The notes: generated by a model not told the origin, from the letters alone. 64,000 nt of DNA from Dawidia soli (GCF_018598185.1 NZ_JAHESC010000015.1:62001-126000), one strand, 5' to 3'. Positions 53,687-62,940 are shown, counted from the first letter of the stretch. Translations and numbers: made by a program.

Positions 53687-55249
53687 CTAGTTTGTCCTTT
53701 CCAGTCGCGGTTCGACCAGGATAACCTCTTCGCGTTCTACGACTACAGCCCCCGCGGGGTCGCCCTTGCGCTTGCGCACATACTTGCGCGGCGTTACGAC
53801 CACAGGGCACAGCGTTTCGGTCTTGCGCTTGGAGTTGTACGCGGCCAGCTCGGCCGCGCGCTCGATGACATCCTTGGGAAAGGGTTTATTTGCCTGGTGT
53901 TTGATCAACACGTGCGAACCGGGCACGTCTTTGGCGTGCAGCCACAGGTCTTCTTTGTAGCCGTAGCGCAGCGTCAGCACATCGTTGCTCTGCGCGTTTT
54001 TGCCTACCCAGATCTTAAAGCCGTGGTATATAAACTCGTGGTAGGGCAGGGGTACGGGCTGCTTCTCTTTGACGCTGAAGATCGGGTTGCGGCCCACCTC
54101 GGCGCGGAGCGACTTCAGGTCGGTTGCAGCTTCCAGGGTGGCAATCTCGTGCCGGAGCGCCGCCATCTCTTTTTCCTTGGTCTCGAGCGACTGTTGCAGC
54201 CGTTGTATTTCAATGTGCTGATTCTTGGCCTTGCGGTAGAAAGCCTCGGCGTTCTTTTGCGGCGAGAGGTCTCTTTTAAGCTTGATGGTAACGGTATGCT
54301 GGTCGTTGTAGAAGTCGGGCAGCGTGACCGTTTCTTGTCCGGGGCGTAATGTGTGCATATGGGCCATGATCAGGTCCGCCCACGTTTTATAGTTCGTATC
54401 GCTCTCTACTTCGGCGAGCTTCTCGAAGGTCTTCTGATAATAGCTTTCACTGCCCTTGAGCTTTTCGCGGAGGGCCGCGACGGCCGATTGCCGCTCGCGT
54501 ACAAACGCTGCCCGGTGTGTATAGGTGTGGAAAAATTCGTTGATCGCCTCGATCGGATCAGTGAATTCACGCACTGTGTTCGGCGCCGGCAGTAACGAAA
54601 GGTATACCGTGCCGTGCGCTTCCGCAATGCTGTACACCGGCTTGCTCAATAATGCACGAACCTGCCGGATCATCTGCCAGCGTACATCCGGCGGCTGCGT
54701 GTCAAAGCCCTGTTCGGCCAGGTGCCGCCAGGTAACTTTCCCGAACGTGAAGTACAGCGCGCCCAGGTTGCCCTGGTGTTGTTCGAACGCTTCGTATGAC
54801 CAGTCTATCGTGCGGTCGAGCGTCGAGAGGTCCAGCCCCTCGTCGGCGGGCAGGTTGTTTCGGAAAAGCGCGATTACGGCGTTCTGCTCGAACAGCAGCA
54901 CGTTGGCGCGGTTGGCGTGCATCTTGAATAACAACGTGAGGTCGTTGCTGAGCGTAAGCGCCACGCTGCGTTCATTTTCCAGGCATCGTACGGACGCTAC
55001 ACGCTGGCCGATCAGGATCGGGAACAGATCGACGCTGTTTTTCCGTGCGCGATGAAAGTTCGTCGGGAAGGCCAGGCAGGAAAACGCAGGCTCCAGGCTG
55101 GCCTTGATAAAGAACGGGTCTGTATGCGTCTCGAACCGGATGATCAGCTCGTCTTTATTCTGGCTGAAGCACTCGGAGATAACCGTGCCACGCAGGAGCG
55201 CGTCGAGCGATTGACTGAGGGGACGAAGAAAATAATAATTGTTGTGCAC
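53687..55249 (-). CDS. rqcH: RqcH/NFACT-family ribosome-associated quality control protein
   Basis: 520 aa, GTG start (HNNYYFLRPLSQSLDALL is the conserved family start). NFACT-N domain (1-200), a coiled-coil middle (about 290-405; REKLKGSESYYQKTFEKLAEVE, IQRLQQSLETKEKEMAALRHEIATLE) and the NFACT-R domain (FKIWVGKNAQSNDVLTLRYGYKEDLWLHAKDVPGSHVLIK). It binds split large ribosomal subunits with stalled chains and directs C-terminal Ala-tail addition. Name by family; target confirmation needed. Confidence 0.9.
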   Translation of the reverse strand: MHNNYYFLRPLSQSLDALLRGTVISECFSQNKDELIIRFETHTDPFFIKASLEPAFSCLAFPTNFHRARKNSVDLFPILIGQRVASVRCLENERSVALTLSNDLTLLFKMHANRANVLLFEQNAVIALFRNNLPADEGLDLSTLDRTIDWSYEAFEQHQGNLGALYFTFGKVTWRHLAEQGFDTQPPDVRWQMIRQVRALLSKPVYSIAEAHGTVYLSLLPAPNTVREFTDPIEAINEFFHTYTHRAAFVRERQSAVAALREKLKGSESYYQKTFEKLAEVESDTNYKTWADLIMAHMHTLRPGQETVTLPDFYNDQHTVTIKLKRDLSPQKNAEAFYRKAKNQHIEIQRLQQSLETKEKEMAALRHEIATLEAATDLKSLRAEVGRNPIFSVKEKQPVPLPYHEFIYHGFKIWVGKNAQSNDVLTLRYGYKEDLWLHAKDVPGSHVLIKHQANKPFPKDVIERAAELAAYNSKRKTETLCPVVVTPRKYVRKRKGDPAGAVVVEREEVILVEPRLERTN

Positions 55250-55278
55250 CTGTATAAAATAAAACGACAGGTATAAAC

Positions 55279-56046
55279 TTACGAAACAATATCGACCTGA
55301 AGACCATCATACGCCAGCGCGACGGAGGCGGGCAGCTCGTGTTGAACGGCGCCATGCAGGCCCAGCTTGTGGCTGATGTGTGTCAGGTACGTTTGTTTCG
55401 GCGCGATACGTTGGATGGTATCCAGGGCCTCGCCCAGGTTGAAGTGCGAGATATGGTGCTCGCGCTGCAGTGCGTTGAGCACGAGCACTTCGGTGCCCTT
55501 CAGGCGCTCGAAGGTCTCTTCGGGGATATAGTTGGCGTCTGTGATATAGCTGAAGTTGCCGAGGCGAAAACCAAATACCGGCATGCGCAGGTGCATGACG
55601 GGCAGCGGCAGGATGGAAATACCGTTGACCGTAAAGGCATCTTCGTTTATAGGCAGCAGCTTCAGGCGGGGGATGCCCGGATAGACGGGGCCGGACAGGG
55701 CGTAGGCATACTCCACGGCCAGTTGGTCGAGCGTAGCCTGCGTGCCATAAATGGGCATGTCCATGTCCTGTAAAAAGTTATAGGCACGGACATCGTCCAG
55801 GCCGGCCGTATGGTCGCGGTGGGCGTGCGTAAAGAGCACGGCGTCGAGGCGTTCGATATATTCGCGCAGCATTTGCTGGCGGAAGTCGGGGCCGGTGTCG
55901 ATCACCAGGCTTTGTCCGTCGATGGCGATGTGCAGGGCCGTGCGCAAGCGCTTATCACGGTAGTCCAGCGAGCGGCATACGTCGCACGTACAGCCGATCA
56001 CGGGCACACCCTGTGAAGTGCCGGTGCCAAGGAACGTTATTTTCAA
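55279..56046 (-). CDS. MBL-fold metal-dependent hydrolase (PhnP-like)
   Basis: 255 aa; a TTG start (ITFLGTGTSQGVPVIGCTCDVC) overlapping the previous stop by TTGA. Metal motif LFTHAHRDHTAGLDDVRAYNF (HxHxDH), Cys-x-x-Cys near the start (TCDVC) as in PhnP, and HISHKLG near the end. Likely a cyclic phosphodiesterase of the PhnP type, but the substrate is not known; no phn genes are near. Confidence 0.85.
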   Translation of the reverse strand: MKITFLGTGTSQGVPVIGCTCDVCRSLDYRDKRLRTALHIAIDGQSLVIDTGPDFRQQMLREYIERLDAVLFTHAHRDHTAGLDDVRAYNFLQDMDMPIYGTQATLDQLAVEYAYALSGPVYPGIPRLKLLPINEDAFTVNGISILPLPVMHLRMPVFGFRLGNFSYITDANYIPEETFERLKGTEVLVLNALQREHHISHFNLGEALDTIQRIAPKQTYLTHISHKLGLHGAVQHELPASVALAYDGLQVDIVS

Positions 56047-56396
56047 GCGGCGGTGGTCTGTTGTTCACCCTCTGAGGCTTGCGGCGCCGGCTGTTCTCCT
56101 TCCGGGGTGCCCTCTGCGGTTTCCTGGGCCTGCGGTTGCGGCAGGTTCAGCTCCTCGTGCAGCTTGCGGCTTTTGTCGGAGAACCTGGTCGGGTCGAGGG
56201 TGGTATTTTTCAGGATATCGAGTAGCGCGTTTATCTTTCCTTCGGTGGTAAAGAACTTGTTCACGATCATGATCTTCTGGTCTTTCAGCACGCAGTAGCC
56301 CGACTTGAAATTGCCCTTCTCATAGCGCAAGGTATAGTCAGACTCAGTGATCATCTCTTCCATTTTTAGCAGAAACTGGGTCGTGTATTTGATCAT
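56043..56396 (-). CDS. Hypothetical protein (small, conserved in Bacteroidota)
   Basis: 117 aa from the ATG at 56396 (IKYTTQFLLKMEEMITESDYTLRYEKGNFKSGYCVLK); an ATG 19 codons earlier (56453) adds a Cys-rich stretch not expected for the family. The end is Gln/Glu/Pro/Ala-rich (QAQETAEGTPEGEQPAPQ), probably disordered. Co-transcribed with the MBL hydrolase (4-base overlap). No motif tells the function. Confidence 0.75.
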   Translation of the reverse strand: MIKYTTQFLLKMEEMITESDYTLRYEKGNFKSGYCVLKDQKIMIVNKFFTTEGKINALLDILKNTTLDPTRFSDKSRKLHEELNLPQPQAQETAEGTPEGEQPAPQASEGEQQTTAA

Positions 56397-56479
56397 CGTG
56401 GTTGTTGTCTGTTCCAGGGGGCAAGATAAGCATTTATGTCCACACGTGGTCACGTGGTTTTATTGCGTAATTTGCGGGC

Positions 56480-57403
56480 TTGAAGCAGGAAAACAAGCAT
56501 CTGATCGTCGTTGCCGGACCCACTGCCGTTGGAAAAACAGCTGTTGCCATCGCCCTGGCAAAGCATTTCCACACGGAAGTGATCTCGGCGGATTCCCGTC
56601 AGCTGTTTCGCGAAATGACCCTCGGCACCGCCAAGCCCACACCCGAAGAGCAGGCCGAGGTGCGCCATCATTTTATCGACAGCCACTCGATCGATACCGC
56701 CTACGATGCCGCCCAATACGGCCGCGACGCGCTGGCGTTGATCGACGCGCTGTTCCGGGAGCACAACGTGCTGGTGCTCTGTGGTGGTTCGGGCCTGTAT
56801 ATCAAGGCTGTACTGGAAGGGTTTGACGACATCCCCGAGGTGGCCGAATCCATCCGGGCCGAGCTGATCGGGCAATTCGAGGCGCACGGCATCGGCTGGC
56901 TGCAGGCACGCATGGAGGAGGAGGACCCCGCGTTGCTGGCCACCATCGACCGCCAGAATCCCCACCGCCTGATCCGTGCGCTGGAGGTCAAGCGCGGTAC
57001 GGGACAGTCCATTGCCGCCTTCCGCACGCAGCGGCAACACACACTGCCCTTTCGCGTTCACCGCGTGGGCCTGACGTTGCCACGCGAGCAGCTCTACGCC
57101 CGCATCGACGCGCGCATGGATGCCATGATCGATGCCGGCCTTTTTGAGGAGGCCCGGGCATTGTATCCCTTCCGCGCGCACAACGCGTTGCAGACGGTAG
57201 GCTACCAGGAGATCTTTGACTGGATGGACGGCCGATACGACCGCGACGAGGCGATCCGCTTGCTCAAGCGCAACTCACGGCGCTATGCCAAGCGACAGCT
57301 GACGTGGTTCCAGCGCGACGAGGCCATGCGCTGGTATAGTCCGTTTGAACTCGACAGTATACTACACGATATAGAACAAGCGATGGCCTCTGCGGCCGTA
57401 TAA
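56480..57403 (+). CDS. miaA: tRNA dimethylallyltransferase
   Basis: 307 aa; a TTG start at 56480 is the only possible start, because a stop lies four codons upstream. P-loop GPTAVGKT (residues 13-20), SADSRQLFREM, and the C-terminal NSRRYAKRQLTWFQRD are diagnostic. It adds an isopentenyl group to A37 of tRNAs reading UNN codons. Followed by a glycosyltransferase after 25 bases. TAATTTG, one base shorter than the TAnnTTTG box, lies 5 bases before the start. Confidence 0.95.
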   Translation: MKQENKHLIVVAGPTAVGKTAVAIALAKHFHTEVISADSRQLFREMTLGTAKPTPEEQAEVRHHFIDSHSIDTAYDAAQYGRDALALIDALFREHNVLVLCGGSGLYIKAVLEGFDDIPEVAESIRAELIGQFEAHGIGWLQARMEEEDPALLATIDRQNPHRLIRALEVKRGTGQSIAAFRTQRQHTLPFRVHRVGLTLPREQLYARIDARMDAMIDAGLFEEARALYPFRAHNALQTVGYQEIFDWMDGRYDRDEAIRLLKRNSRRYAKRQLTWFQRDEAMRWYSPFELDSILHDIEQAMASAAV

Positions 57404-57428
57404 CGAAAGACGAAGAAGCCCTACACCC

Positions 57429-58748
57429 GTGACGGAAAAGAAAGTACTCATCATTACCTATTACTGGCCTCCGAGCGGAGGCAGTGGCGTACAGCGCTGG
57501 CTGAAGCTGGTAAAATACCTGCCGCAGTTTGGCTGCAAGCCCTATGTATTCACGCCCGAGAACCCCGCCTTTGCCATTCGCGATGAGTCGCTGCTCAAGG
57601 ACGTACCACCCGAGGCCGAGGTGATCAAGCTGCCTATCTGGGAACCGTACGAGGCTTTCTTCAAGATGTCCGGCTGGTTTGGCCGCAGGAAATCCGCGAA
57701 GCCCACCGACCTGGTGGCATCGTCCGGACCCAAGTCGCTGTTCCAGAAAATCAGCACGTGGGTGCGCGGGAATATGCTCATACCCGACCCGCGCGTGTTC
57801 TGGGTACGCCCCGCCGTGCGCCACCTGCACAAATACCTGAAAGAACACAATATTCCGACTATTATCACCACCGGCCCGCCGCACAGCATGCACCTGATCG
57901 GCCGTCGCCTGAAGCGCAAGAACCCCAACCTGACCTGGATCGCCGACTTCCGCGACCCCTGGAGCGAGTGGGGCCTGCTGGACAGCCTCATGGCCGGCCG
58001 TTTCGCCCGTGGCCAGCACCGCCGCCTGGAGCGCTGCGTGCTGAGGGAAGCAGACAAGGTCATTACCGTCACCCCCTTTTACGTGCGCCAGTTCGAGCAG
58101 CTCGGCCAGCGCCGTGTGCACCTGCTCACCAACGGCTTTGATACGGACGATTTCCGCGACGTACAGGTACGGCCCACCGAAAACTTTGTGCTCCGCCACG
58201 TCGGCATCATCAACGAAAAGAATAACCCGCGCCCCTTCATGCTGGCCGTGAAAGCCCTGATGGAAGAGGACGAAGCCTTCCGCGGGCGGGTTCGCATCGA
58301 GTTCACAGGCGAAGTACACCCGCAGTTCCGCGCCTTTGTTACAGCTGACCCTGTGCTGAACAGTATATCGCTGTTCATGGGCAATGTGCCGCACAAAGAG
58401 CTGATGAGTCTATACGGCCAGTCGTCGTTGCTGCTGGTAGTTCTCACAGGATATAAAGATGCTGAAGGGTATCTGCCGGGTAAGCTGTTTGAATACTTAG
58501 CCACAGGCCTGCCCGTGCTGGGCGTAGGTCCCGAGCATGGTGATGCCGCAGCCATGTTAAATGCAACCGGGGCAGGGGCGATGATCGATGATAAGAATCC
58601 CGCCGCGATCAAGGCCTTTATTCTGAATGTGTTCCGCCATTGGCAGCAGAGTGAGCTGAAGGCGGCTACGGGTAACGGACATTTGCTATACTCACGGAAG
58701 GAGCTTGCGCGGAGTGTAGCGGATATGTTAGAGCCAGCAAAACTTTAA
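57429..58748 (+). CDS. Glycosyltransferase (GT4-like)
   Basis: 439 aa, GTG start (TEKKVLIITYYWPPSGGSGVQRWLK). N-terminal GT-B acceptor domain (IADFRDPWSEWGLLDSL), C-terminal donor domain with FEYLATGLPVLGVGPEHGD. No membrane helix, so cytoplasmic or peripheral. It probably adds a sugar to a lipid-linked or surface polysaccharide. Next to miaA and an AT-rich membrane protein, with no other polysaccharide genes, so the pathway is not visible. Confidence 0.85.
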   Translation: MTEKKVLIITYYWPPSGGSGVQRWLKLVKYLPQFGCKPYVFTPENPAFAIRDESLLKDVPPEAEVIKLPIWEPYEAFFKMSGWFGRRKSAKPTDLVASSGPKSLFQKISTWVRGNMLIPDPRVFWVRPAVRHLHKYLKEHNIPTIITTGPPHSMHLIGRRLKRKNPNLTWIADFRDPWSEWGLLDSLMAGRFARGQHRRLERCVLREADKVITVTPFYVRQFEQLGQRRVHLLTNGFDTDDFRDVQVRPTENFVLRHVGIINEKNNPRPFMLAVKALMEEDEAFRGRVRIEFTGEVHPQFRAFVTADPVLNSISLFMGNVPHKELMSLYGQSSLLLVVLTGYKDAEGYLPGKLFEYLATGLPVLGVGPEHGDAAAMLNATGAGAMIDDKNPAAIKAFILNVFRHWQQSELKAATGNGHLLYSRKELARSVADMLEPAKL

Positions 58749-58761
58749 AGAAAAAGGCTTT

Positions 58762-59133
58762 ATGCAAAAACTTTTATTTGTAATACTTCTCGTTGTGTTA
58801 AATATTCTGGCGTTTCTCCTGTTGAACGTGAGTCCGGTTTATGAAGTCAATAGGAAGAAAGTCTGGCTCGTGGCATTGCCGGTGATAGTAGGTATCATTG
58901 TATTGATCATGCTGAATGGAGAGCGTTATATAGAGCCTTTGTATATAACGGCTGGATTAATTTCTTTAATGGCGCTGAAATTCTTAATTCATAAGATCTT
59001 CGTTCTTCCACGTAAAAACGAAAACCAATCCCTGCAGGCGCTGGTTCAAAAGGCTTTTGATACAGTTCTTTTTCCTGTATTTATATTGTTTTTCAGTATT
59101 CTGGAAGCAATATTCGTTTGGCAGGGATACTAA
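58762..59133 (+). CDS. Small hypothetical membrane protein
   Basis: 123 aa with about four membrane helices (LLFVILLVVLNILAFLLLN, VWLVALPVIVGIIVLIMLN, YITAGLISLMALKFLIHK, VLFPVFILFFSILEAIFVW). The gene is more AT-rich than its neighbours and uses other codons (TTA, ATA). It is 13 bases after the glycosyltransferase and probably co-transcribed. Recently acquired or fast-evolving; function unknown. Confidence 0.7.
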   Translation: MQKLLFVILLVVLNILAFLLLNVSPVYEVNRKKVWLVALPVIVGIIVLIMLNGERYIEPLYITAGLISLMALKFLIHKIFVLPRKNENQSLQALVQKAFDTVLFPVFILFFSILEAIFVWQGY

Positions 59134-59237
59134 TAGTGAGTATAGGCACGCGATGTAGTTACACGGCATTTATAAACTGCTGACAGTTTCCGGCATCCGC
59201 GATCGATATCGGGACCGCATCTCCGCCAACGGGGTGC

Positions 59238-60443
59238 TTAAACTTGCGCCAGCAAGCGTGGCAACAACAAAGAGCTATCGCCATAACTCAGGAATCGATA
59301 CCCATTCCCCAACGCCTCATCATAGATCCGCCTCCAATCTTCCCCAACCAATGCCGCCACCAGCAAGATCAGCGTAGACCCAGGCTGATGAAAGTTGGTT
59401 ACGAGGCCCTTACAAACCCGGAAGGTATACCCCGGCATGATATAGATACTGGTATCGCCCGTTAAAATATCCGTCTGCAAAGCATCCATCCGTGCCAGTA
59501 CACGCTCCAGCGCCCCGGTCGTAGACGGCAACGCCTCATACGTCATGTAAGGATCATGCTGCGTAATAATAAATGGCGCCTCCGGGTCCGCCTTTAGCCG
59601 CACCCCATACCAATATAAACTCTCCAATGTGCGCATGGAAGTTGTTCCTACCGGCACGATAAACCGCTCAGGTTGCAACAGGTTTTCCAGGTTGCGGCGG
59701 GTAACCAGTATCTGCTCCGTGTGCATGGTATGATCTGCCGCGTGTTGAACCTTGACCGGTTGAAAGGTGCCGGCACTGACATGCAACGTCAGAAAGTCCG
59801 TCAGAACACCCTTTGCCTGTAATGCTTCCAGCACGGCGGGGGTAAAGTGCAGGCCAGCTGTGGGGGCAGCCACGGCGCCCTCGTGGTGGGCATAAACGGT
59901 CTGGTAGCGTTCACGGTCCGCGGCTTCGGCGTCCCGCTTCAGGTAGGGTGGAAGCGGCGTTTCCCCCGAGCGTTGAATGATCTCGGCAAAGGCGTGGGGG
60001 GCAGGCCACTCGAAAGCCACCAGGCCTTCTACACGGTCCAGCAGGCGGGCGCGCAGGGGCACGCCTTGCACATCCTTCTCCAACACGGCGCCCTCGGCCC
60101 ACTTCTTCAGGTTGCCGATGGTACATTTCCAGGTGCCCGAGCCCTGCGCCGTCATCACCTCGGCAATCAGGGGCGACGGGGCTACCGGGTGTAACAGAAA
60201 TACTTCGATGGTCGCGCCGGTATCTTTGGTAAAGTGCAGCCGTGCGGGAATCACCTTGGTGTCGTTAAAGAACAACAGGGTGTTGGGCGGCAGGAAGTCG
60301 GGCAGGGACGCAAACGTTTCGTGTTGGATCGAGCCTCCCCGGTACAGCAGCAACTTCGATCGGTCGCGTTGCTGAAGCGGGTGATGCGCAATCCGCTCGG
60401 GCGGGAGCGCATACGTGTAGTCCTGCATGTCGATGGCCTTCAT
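59238..60443 (-). CDS. queA: S-adenosylmethionine:tRNA ribosyltransferase-isomerase
   Basis: 401 aa from the ATG at 60443 (KAIDMQDYTYALPPERIAHHP); ATG 60428 is an alternative. Signature segments: KLLLYRG, LLFFNDTKVIPARL, AAPTAGLHFTP, LTLHVSAGTFQPV and the C-terminal VTNFHQPGSTLILLVAAL. It performs the penultimate step of queuosine synthesis in tRNA anticodons. Slightly longer than E. coli QueA (356). A perfect TAACTTTG box ends 6 bases before the 60443 ATG. Confidence 0.95.
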   Translation of the reverse strand: MKAIDMQDYTYALPPERIAHHPLQQRDRSKLLLYRGGSIQHETFASLPDFLPPNTLLFFNDTKVIPARLHFTKDTGATIEVFLLHPVAPSPLIAEVMTAQGSGTWKCTIGNLKKWAEGAVLEKDVQGVPLRARLLDRVEGLVAFEWPAPHAFAEIIQRSGETPLPPYLKRDAEAADRERYQTVYAHHEGAVAAPTAGLHFTPAVLEALQAKGVLTDFLTLHVSAGTFQPVKVQHAADHTMHTEQILVTRRNLENLLQPERFIVPVGTTSMRTLESLYWYGVRLKADPEAPFIITQHDPYMTYEALPSTTGALERVLARMDALQTDILTGDTSIYIMPGYTFRVCKGLVTNFHQPGSTLILLVAALVGEDWRRIYDEALGNGYRFLSYGDSSLLLPRLLAQV

Positions 60444-60449
60444 AGGCGC

Positions 60450-60457
60450 CAAAGTTA
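60450..60457 (-). promoter_or_regulatory. -7 promoter box of queA (TAACTTTG)
   Basis: Perfect TAnnTTTG match, six bases before the ATG at 60443. Either the mRNA is leaderless or translation starts at 60428 with a short leader. Confidence 0.6.
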
Positions 60458-60522
60458 CAGCGTACGCCAGATTTGTCGGGGACAATTTCCACCGCTGCCC
60501 GAATTAAATTTATTTTACAGTC

Positions 60523-61596
60523 ATGGCCGTGCATGCAGCATTTACACAGAAAACCTTCGAGTTCAATTTCCAGGCGCGTACCTCGCGTGGGCCGATGCGC
60601 GATAAGACATCGTGGTTCATCAAACTTTGGGACGACACCGCCCCGGGCGTAACCGGCCTGGGCGAATGCGGCCCGCTGCCGGGCCTGAGCATCGACGCAC
60701 GGCCGGACTTTCAGGACGCGCTACAGGCTACGCTCCAAAAAGTGATGCAGACAGAGAGCCTGCGAGACTTGCCCCTGACGTGGGTCGGGCAGACGGCACC
60801 CGCAGGCTTTCCCGCCATTACCTTTGGCCTGGAGACGGCCCTGCTCGACTGGCAACACGGCGGGCGGCGGGTGATCTTCGAAAACGCTTTTGTGGAAGGA
60901 CAGACCATTCCCATCAATGGCCTGATCTGGATGGGCAACCTGGATTTTATGATGCAGCAGATCAACGACAAGATCGCCAAAGGGTTTACCTGCATCAAAC
61001 TGAAAGTAGGCGGCCTGGACTTCGACCGCGAATGCGACGTGCTGCACTACATACGGCAACGCTATTATCGCGAGAACCTGACGATCCGCCTGGACGCCAA
61101 CGGCGCCTTTAAACCCGAGGAGGCGTTGCTGAAGCTGGAAGCGCTGGCAAAGTATAACATCCATTCCATCGAGCAGCCCATTAAGCAAGGACTGCCAGCG
61201 TTAGCGGATATTATCCAGCAGTCGCCCGTGCCGGTGGCATTGGATGAAGAGCTGATCGGTGTAGAAGGGGAGGAACGTGCAGCGCTCATCGCGCGGCTGA
61301 AGCCGGCGTATATAATACTAAAGCCTACGTTGCACGGCGGGCTGTCGGGCTGCCGCGCGTGGATCGCTGCTGCGGAGCGGCATGGAGTAGGATGGTGGAT
61401 TACATCCGCGCTGGAATCGAATATCGGTTTGAACGCAATTTGTCAGTTTACAGCGGAGTATAGCGCAGCGATGAATATGCCGCAGGGGCTTGGGACAGGG
61501 GCCATCTATACCGAGAATATACCGTCGCCCTTAGTCGTGAAACAGGGGGCCATTCAATACGATCCTGCCAGGGTGTGGAATATGGCCGGTATTTAG
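60523..61596 (+). CDS. menC: o-Succinylbenzoate synthase (enolase superfamily)
   Basis: 357 aa. Enolase-superfamily features: KLKVGG (catalytic Lys, about 152), DANGAF, SIEQPI, ALDEEL and IILKPTLHGG with the second Lys. The SALESNIGLNA motif supports MenC over dipeptide epimerase. It dehydrates SHCHC to o-succinylbenzoate in menaquinone synthesis; menaquinone is the quinone of most Bacteroidota. Other men genes are not in the window. Divergent from queA (79 bases between). Confidence 0.88.
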   Translation: MAVHAAFTQKTFEFNFQARTSRGPMRDKTSWFIKLWDDTAPGVTGLGECGPLPGLSIDARPDFQDALQATLQKVMQTESLRDLPLTWVGQTAPAGFPAITFGLETALLDWQHGGRRVIFENAFVEGQTIPINGLIWMGNLDFMMQQINDKIAKGFTCIKLKVGGLDFDRECDVLHYIRQRYYRENLTIRLDANGAFKPEEALLKLEALAKYNIHSIEQPIKQGLPALADIIQQSPVPVALDEELIGVEGEERAALIARLKPAYIILKPTLHGGLSGCRAWIAAAERHGVGWWITSALESNIGLNAICQFTAEYSAAMNMPQGLGTGAIYTENIPSPLVVKQGAIQYDPARVWNMAGI

Positions 61597-61670
61597 CATT
61601 CTCCGGCAATGAGCCAACGGCGTACTGGGGATAATGCAGGAACGGCTTTAGCAGGGCTTGGATATGGTTG

Positions 61671-61751
61671 AAGTATGGCTCAAGTATGGCTCAACATCGC
61701 TATAAGGTCGCTGTAAGGTCACTGTAAGGTCGCTAAAAGGTCGCTGTAACC
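61671..61751. repeat. 11-bp tandem repeat array
   Basis: Seven consecutive 11-bp units starting at 61671: AAGTATGGCTC twice, AACATCGCTAT, AAGGTCGCTGT, AAGGTCACTGT, AAGGTCGCTAA, AAGGTCGCTGT, then a partial AACC. It occupies the space between convergent menC and the NtrC-like gene, ending 10 bases from the latter's stop. No spacers, so not CRISPR. Confidence 0.75.
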
Positions 61752-61760
61752 GGATGTGCT

Positions 61761-62912
61761 TTAGAGATAGCGTTTTACGTCGTCTGCCGTAATCTCATCC
61801 CCCCCCATAATCACCAGTCTTTCTACTACGTTGCGCAGCTCGCGAATGTTGCCTGTCCAGTTATGTGCCTGTAATGCTTTCAACGATGCAGCGTCAAACG
61901 ACTTCTTCCGCGCGCCATATTCATCCGCTATGTCTTGCAGAAATTTATCGGCCAGCAGCGGTATATCGTCCTTACGGTCATTCAACGCGGGCACTTTAAT
62001 GATGATCACACTGAGCCGGTGAAACAGGTCTTCGCGAAAACGATGCTCCTCGATCTCTTTCCGCAGATCCTTATTTGTAGCCGCCACCACCCGTACGTTG
62101 ACCGTGATCTCTTTATCGCCGCCAACCCGTGTAATCTTACTTTCCTGTAAGGCACGCAACACCTTTGCCTGCGCCGACAAGCTCATATCACCGATCTCGT
62201 CCAGAAAGAGTGTGCCCCCTTCCGCCAATTCGAACTTTCCGATCCGTTGCTTAACGGCCGACGTAAAGGAACCCTTCTCATGGCCAAACAATTCGCTCTC
62301 GATCAGCTCTGACGGGATGGCGGCACAGTTCACTTCGATCAGCGGGCCGTCCGCGCGTTTACTCTTTTCGTGCAGCCAACGTGCCACCAGTTCCTTCCCG
62401 GCGCCGTTAGGGCCATTGACCAGTACGCGGGCATCGGTCGGCGCGACCTTTTCGATCATTTCCTTTACCTGGCGGATAGGCTCGGAGTCGCCCACCATAT
62501 CGAACTTCTTAGAGATCTTTTTGCGAAGGGTCCTGGTCTCTTTCACCAGGTTGGTTTTATCCAGGGCGTTGCGCAGGGTGATTTCCAGGCGGCCCAGGTC
62601 GAAGGGTTTCTGGAGAAAGTCGAAAGCACCTTTCTTCACGGCCTCGACGGCCACGTCGATGGTGCCGTGCGCCGAGATCACGATGAAGTTCGTGGTGATG
62701 CCTGCTTCCTTCACTTTGTCCAGCACCTCCAGACCGTCCATTTTAGGCATCTTGATATCGCACAGGCACAGGTCAAAGCCACCTTGTTCCAGCTTCTTAA
62801 AACCTTCCTGGCCGTCGGCGGCCTCTTGAACGTCGTGCTCTTTTTCTTCGAGGATTTCTTTCAGGATCGCGCGGATGCGCGCGTCGTCTTCAATGATCAG
62901 AATCTTGGCCAT
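61761..62912 (-). CDS. Sigma-54-dependent response regulator (NtrC type) without HTH domain
   Basis: 383 aa from the ATG at 62912 (AKILIIEDDARIRAILKEILEE); the frame is open further up but only through the rnpB leader. Receiver domain with Asp52 (LCLCDIKMP), then AAA+ domain with Walker A GPNGAGKE, LFGHEKGSFTSAVKQR (the sigma-54 contact loop, usually GAFTGA), Walker B GGTLFLDEIGDM, and an R-finger region FREDLFHRLSVIIIK. It ends ITADDVKRYL just after the AAA+ domain, so the C-terminal Fis-type DNA-binding domain is missing. Kinase partner not adjacent. Confidence 0.92.
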   Translation of the reverse strand: MAKILIIEDDARIRAILKEILEEKEHDVQEAADGQEGFKKLEQGGFDLCLCDIKMPKMDGLEVLDKVKEAGITTNFIVISAHGTIDVAVEAVKKGAFDFLQKPFDLGRLEITLRNALDKTNLVKETRTLRKKISKKFDMVGDSEPIRQVKEMIEKVAPTDARVLVNGPNGAGKELVARWLHEKSKRADGPLIEVNCAAIPSELIESELFGHEKGSFTSAVKQRIGKFELAEGGTLFLDEIGDMSLSAQAKVLRALQESKITRVGGDKEITVNVRVVAATNKDLRKEIEEHRFREDLFHRLSVIIIKVPALNDRKDDIPLLADKFLQDIADEYGARKKSFDAASLKALQAHNWTGNIRELRNVVERLVIMGGDEITADDVKRYL

Positions 62913-62940
62913 ACTTCGTAAATGTATCGTATAAAAATTA

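Noticed and set aside
61671-61751. CRISPR array
   Set aside because: Units are 11 bp in direct contact with no spacers and no cas genes nearby.
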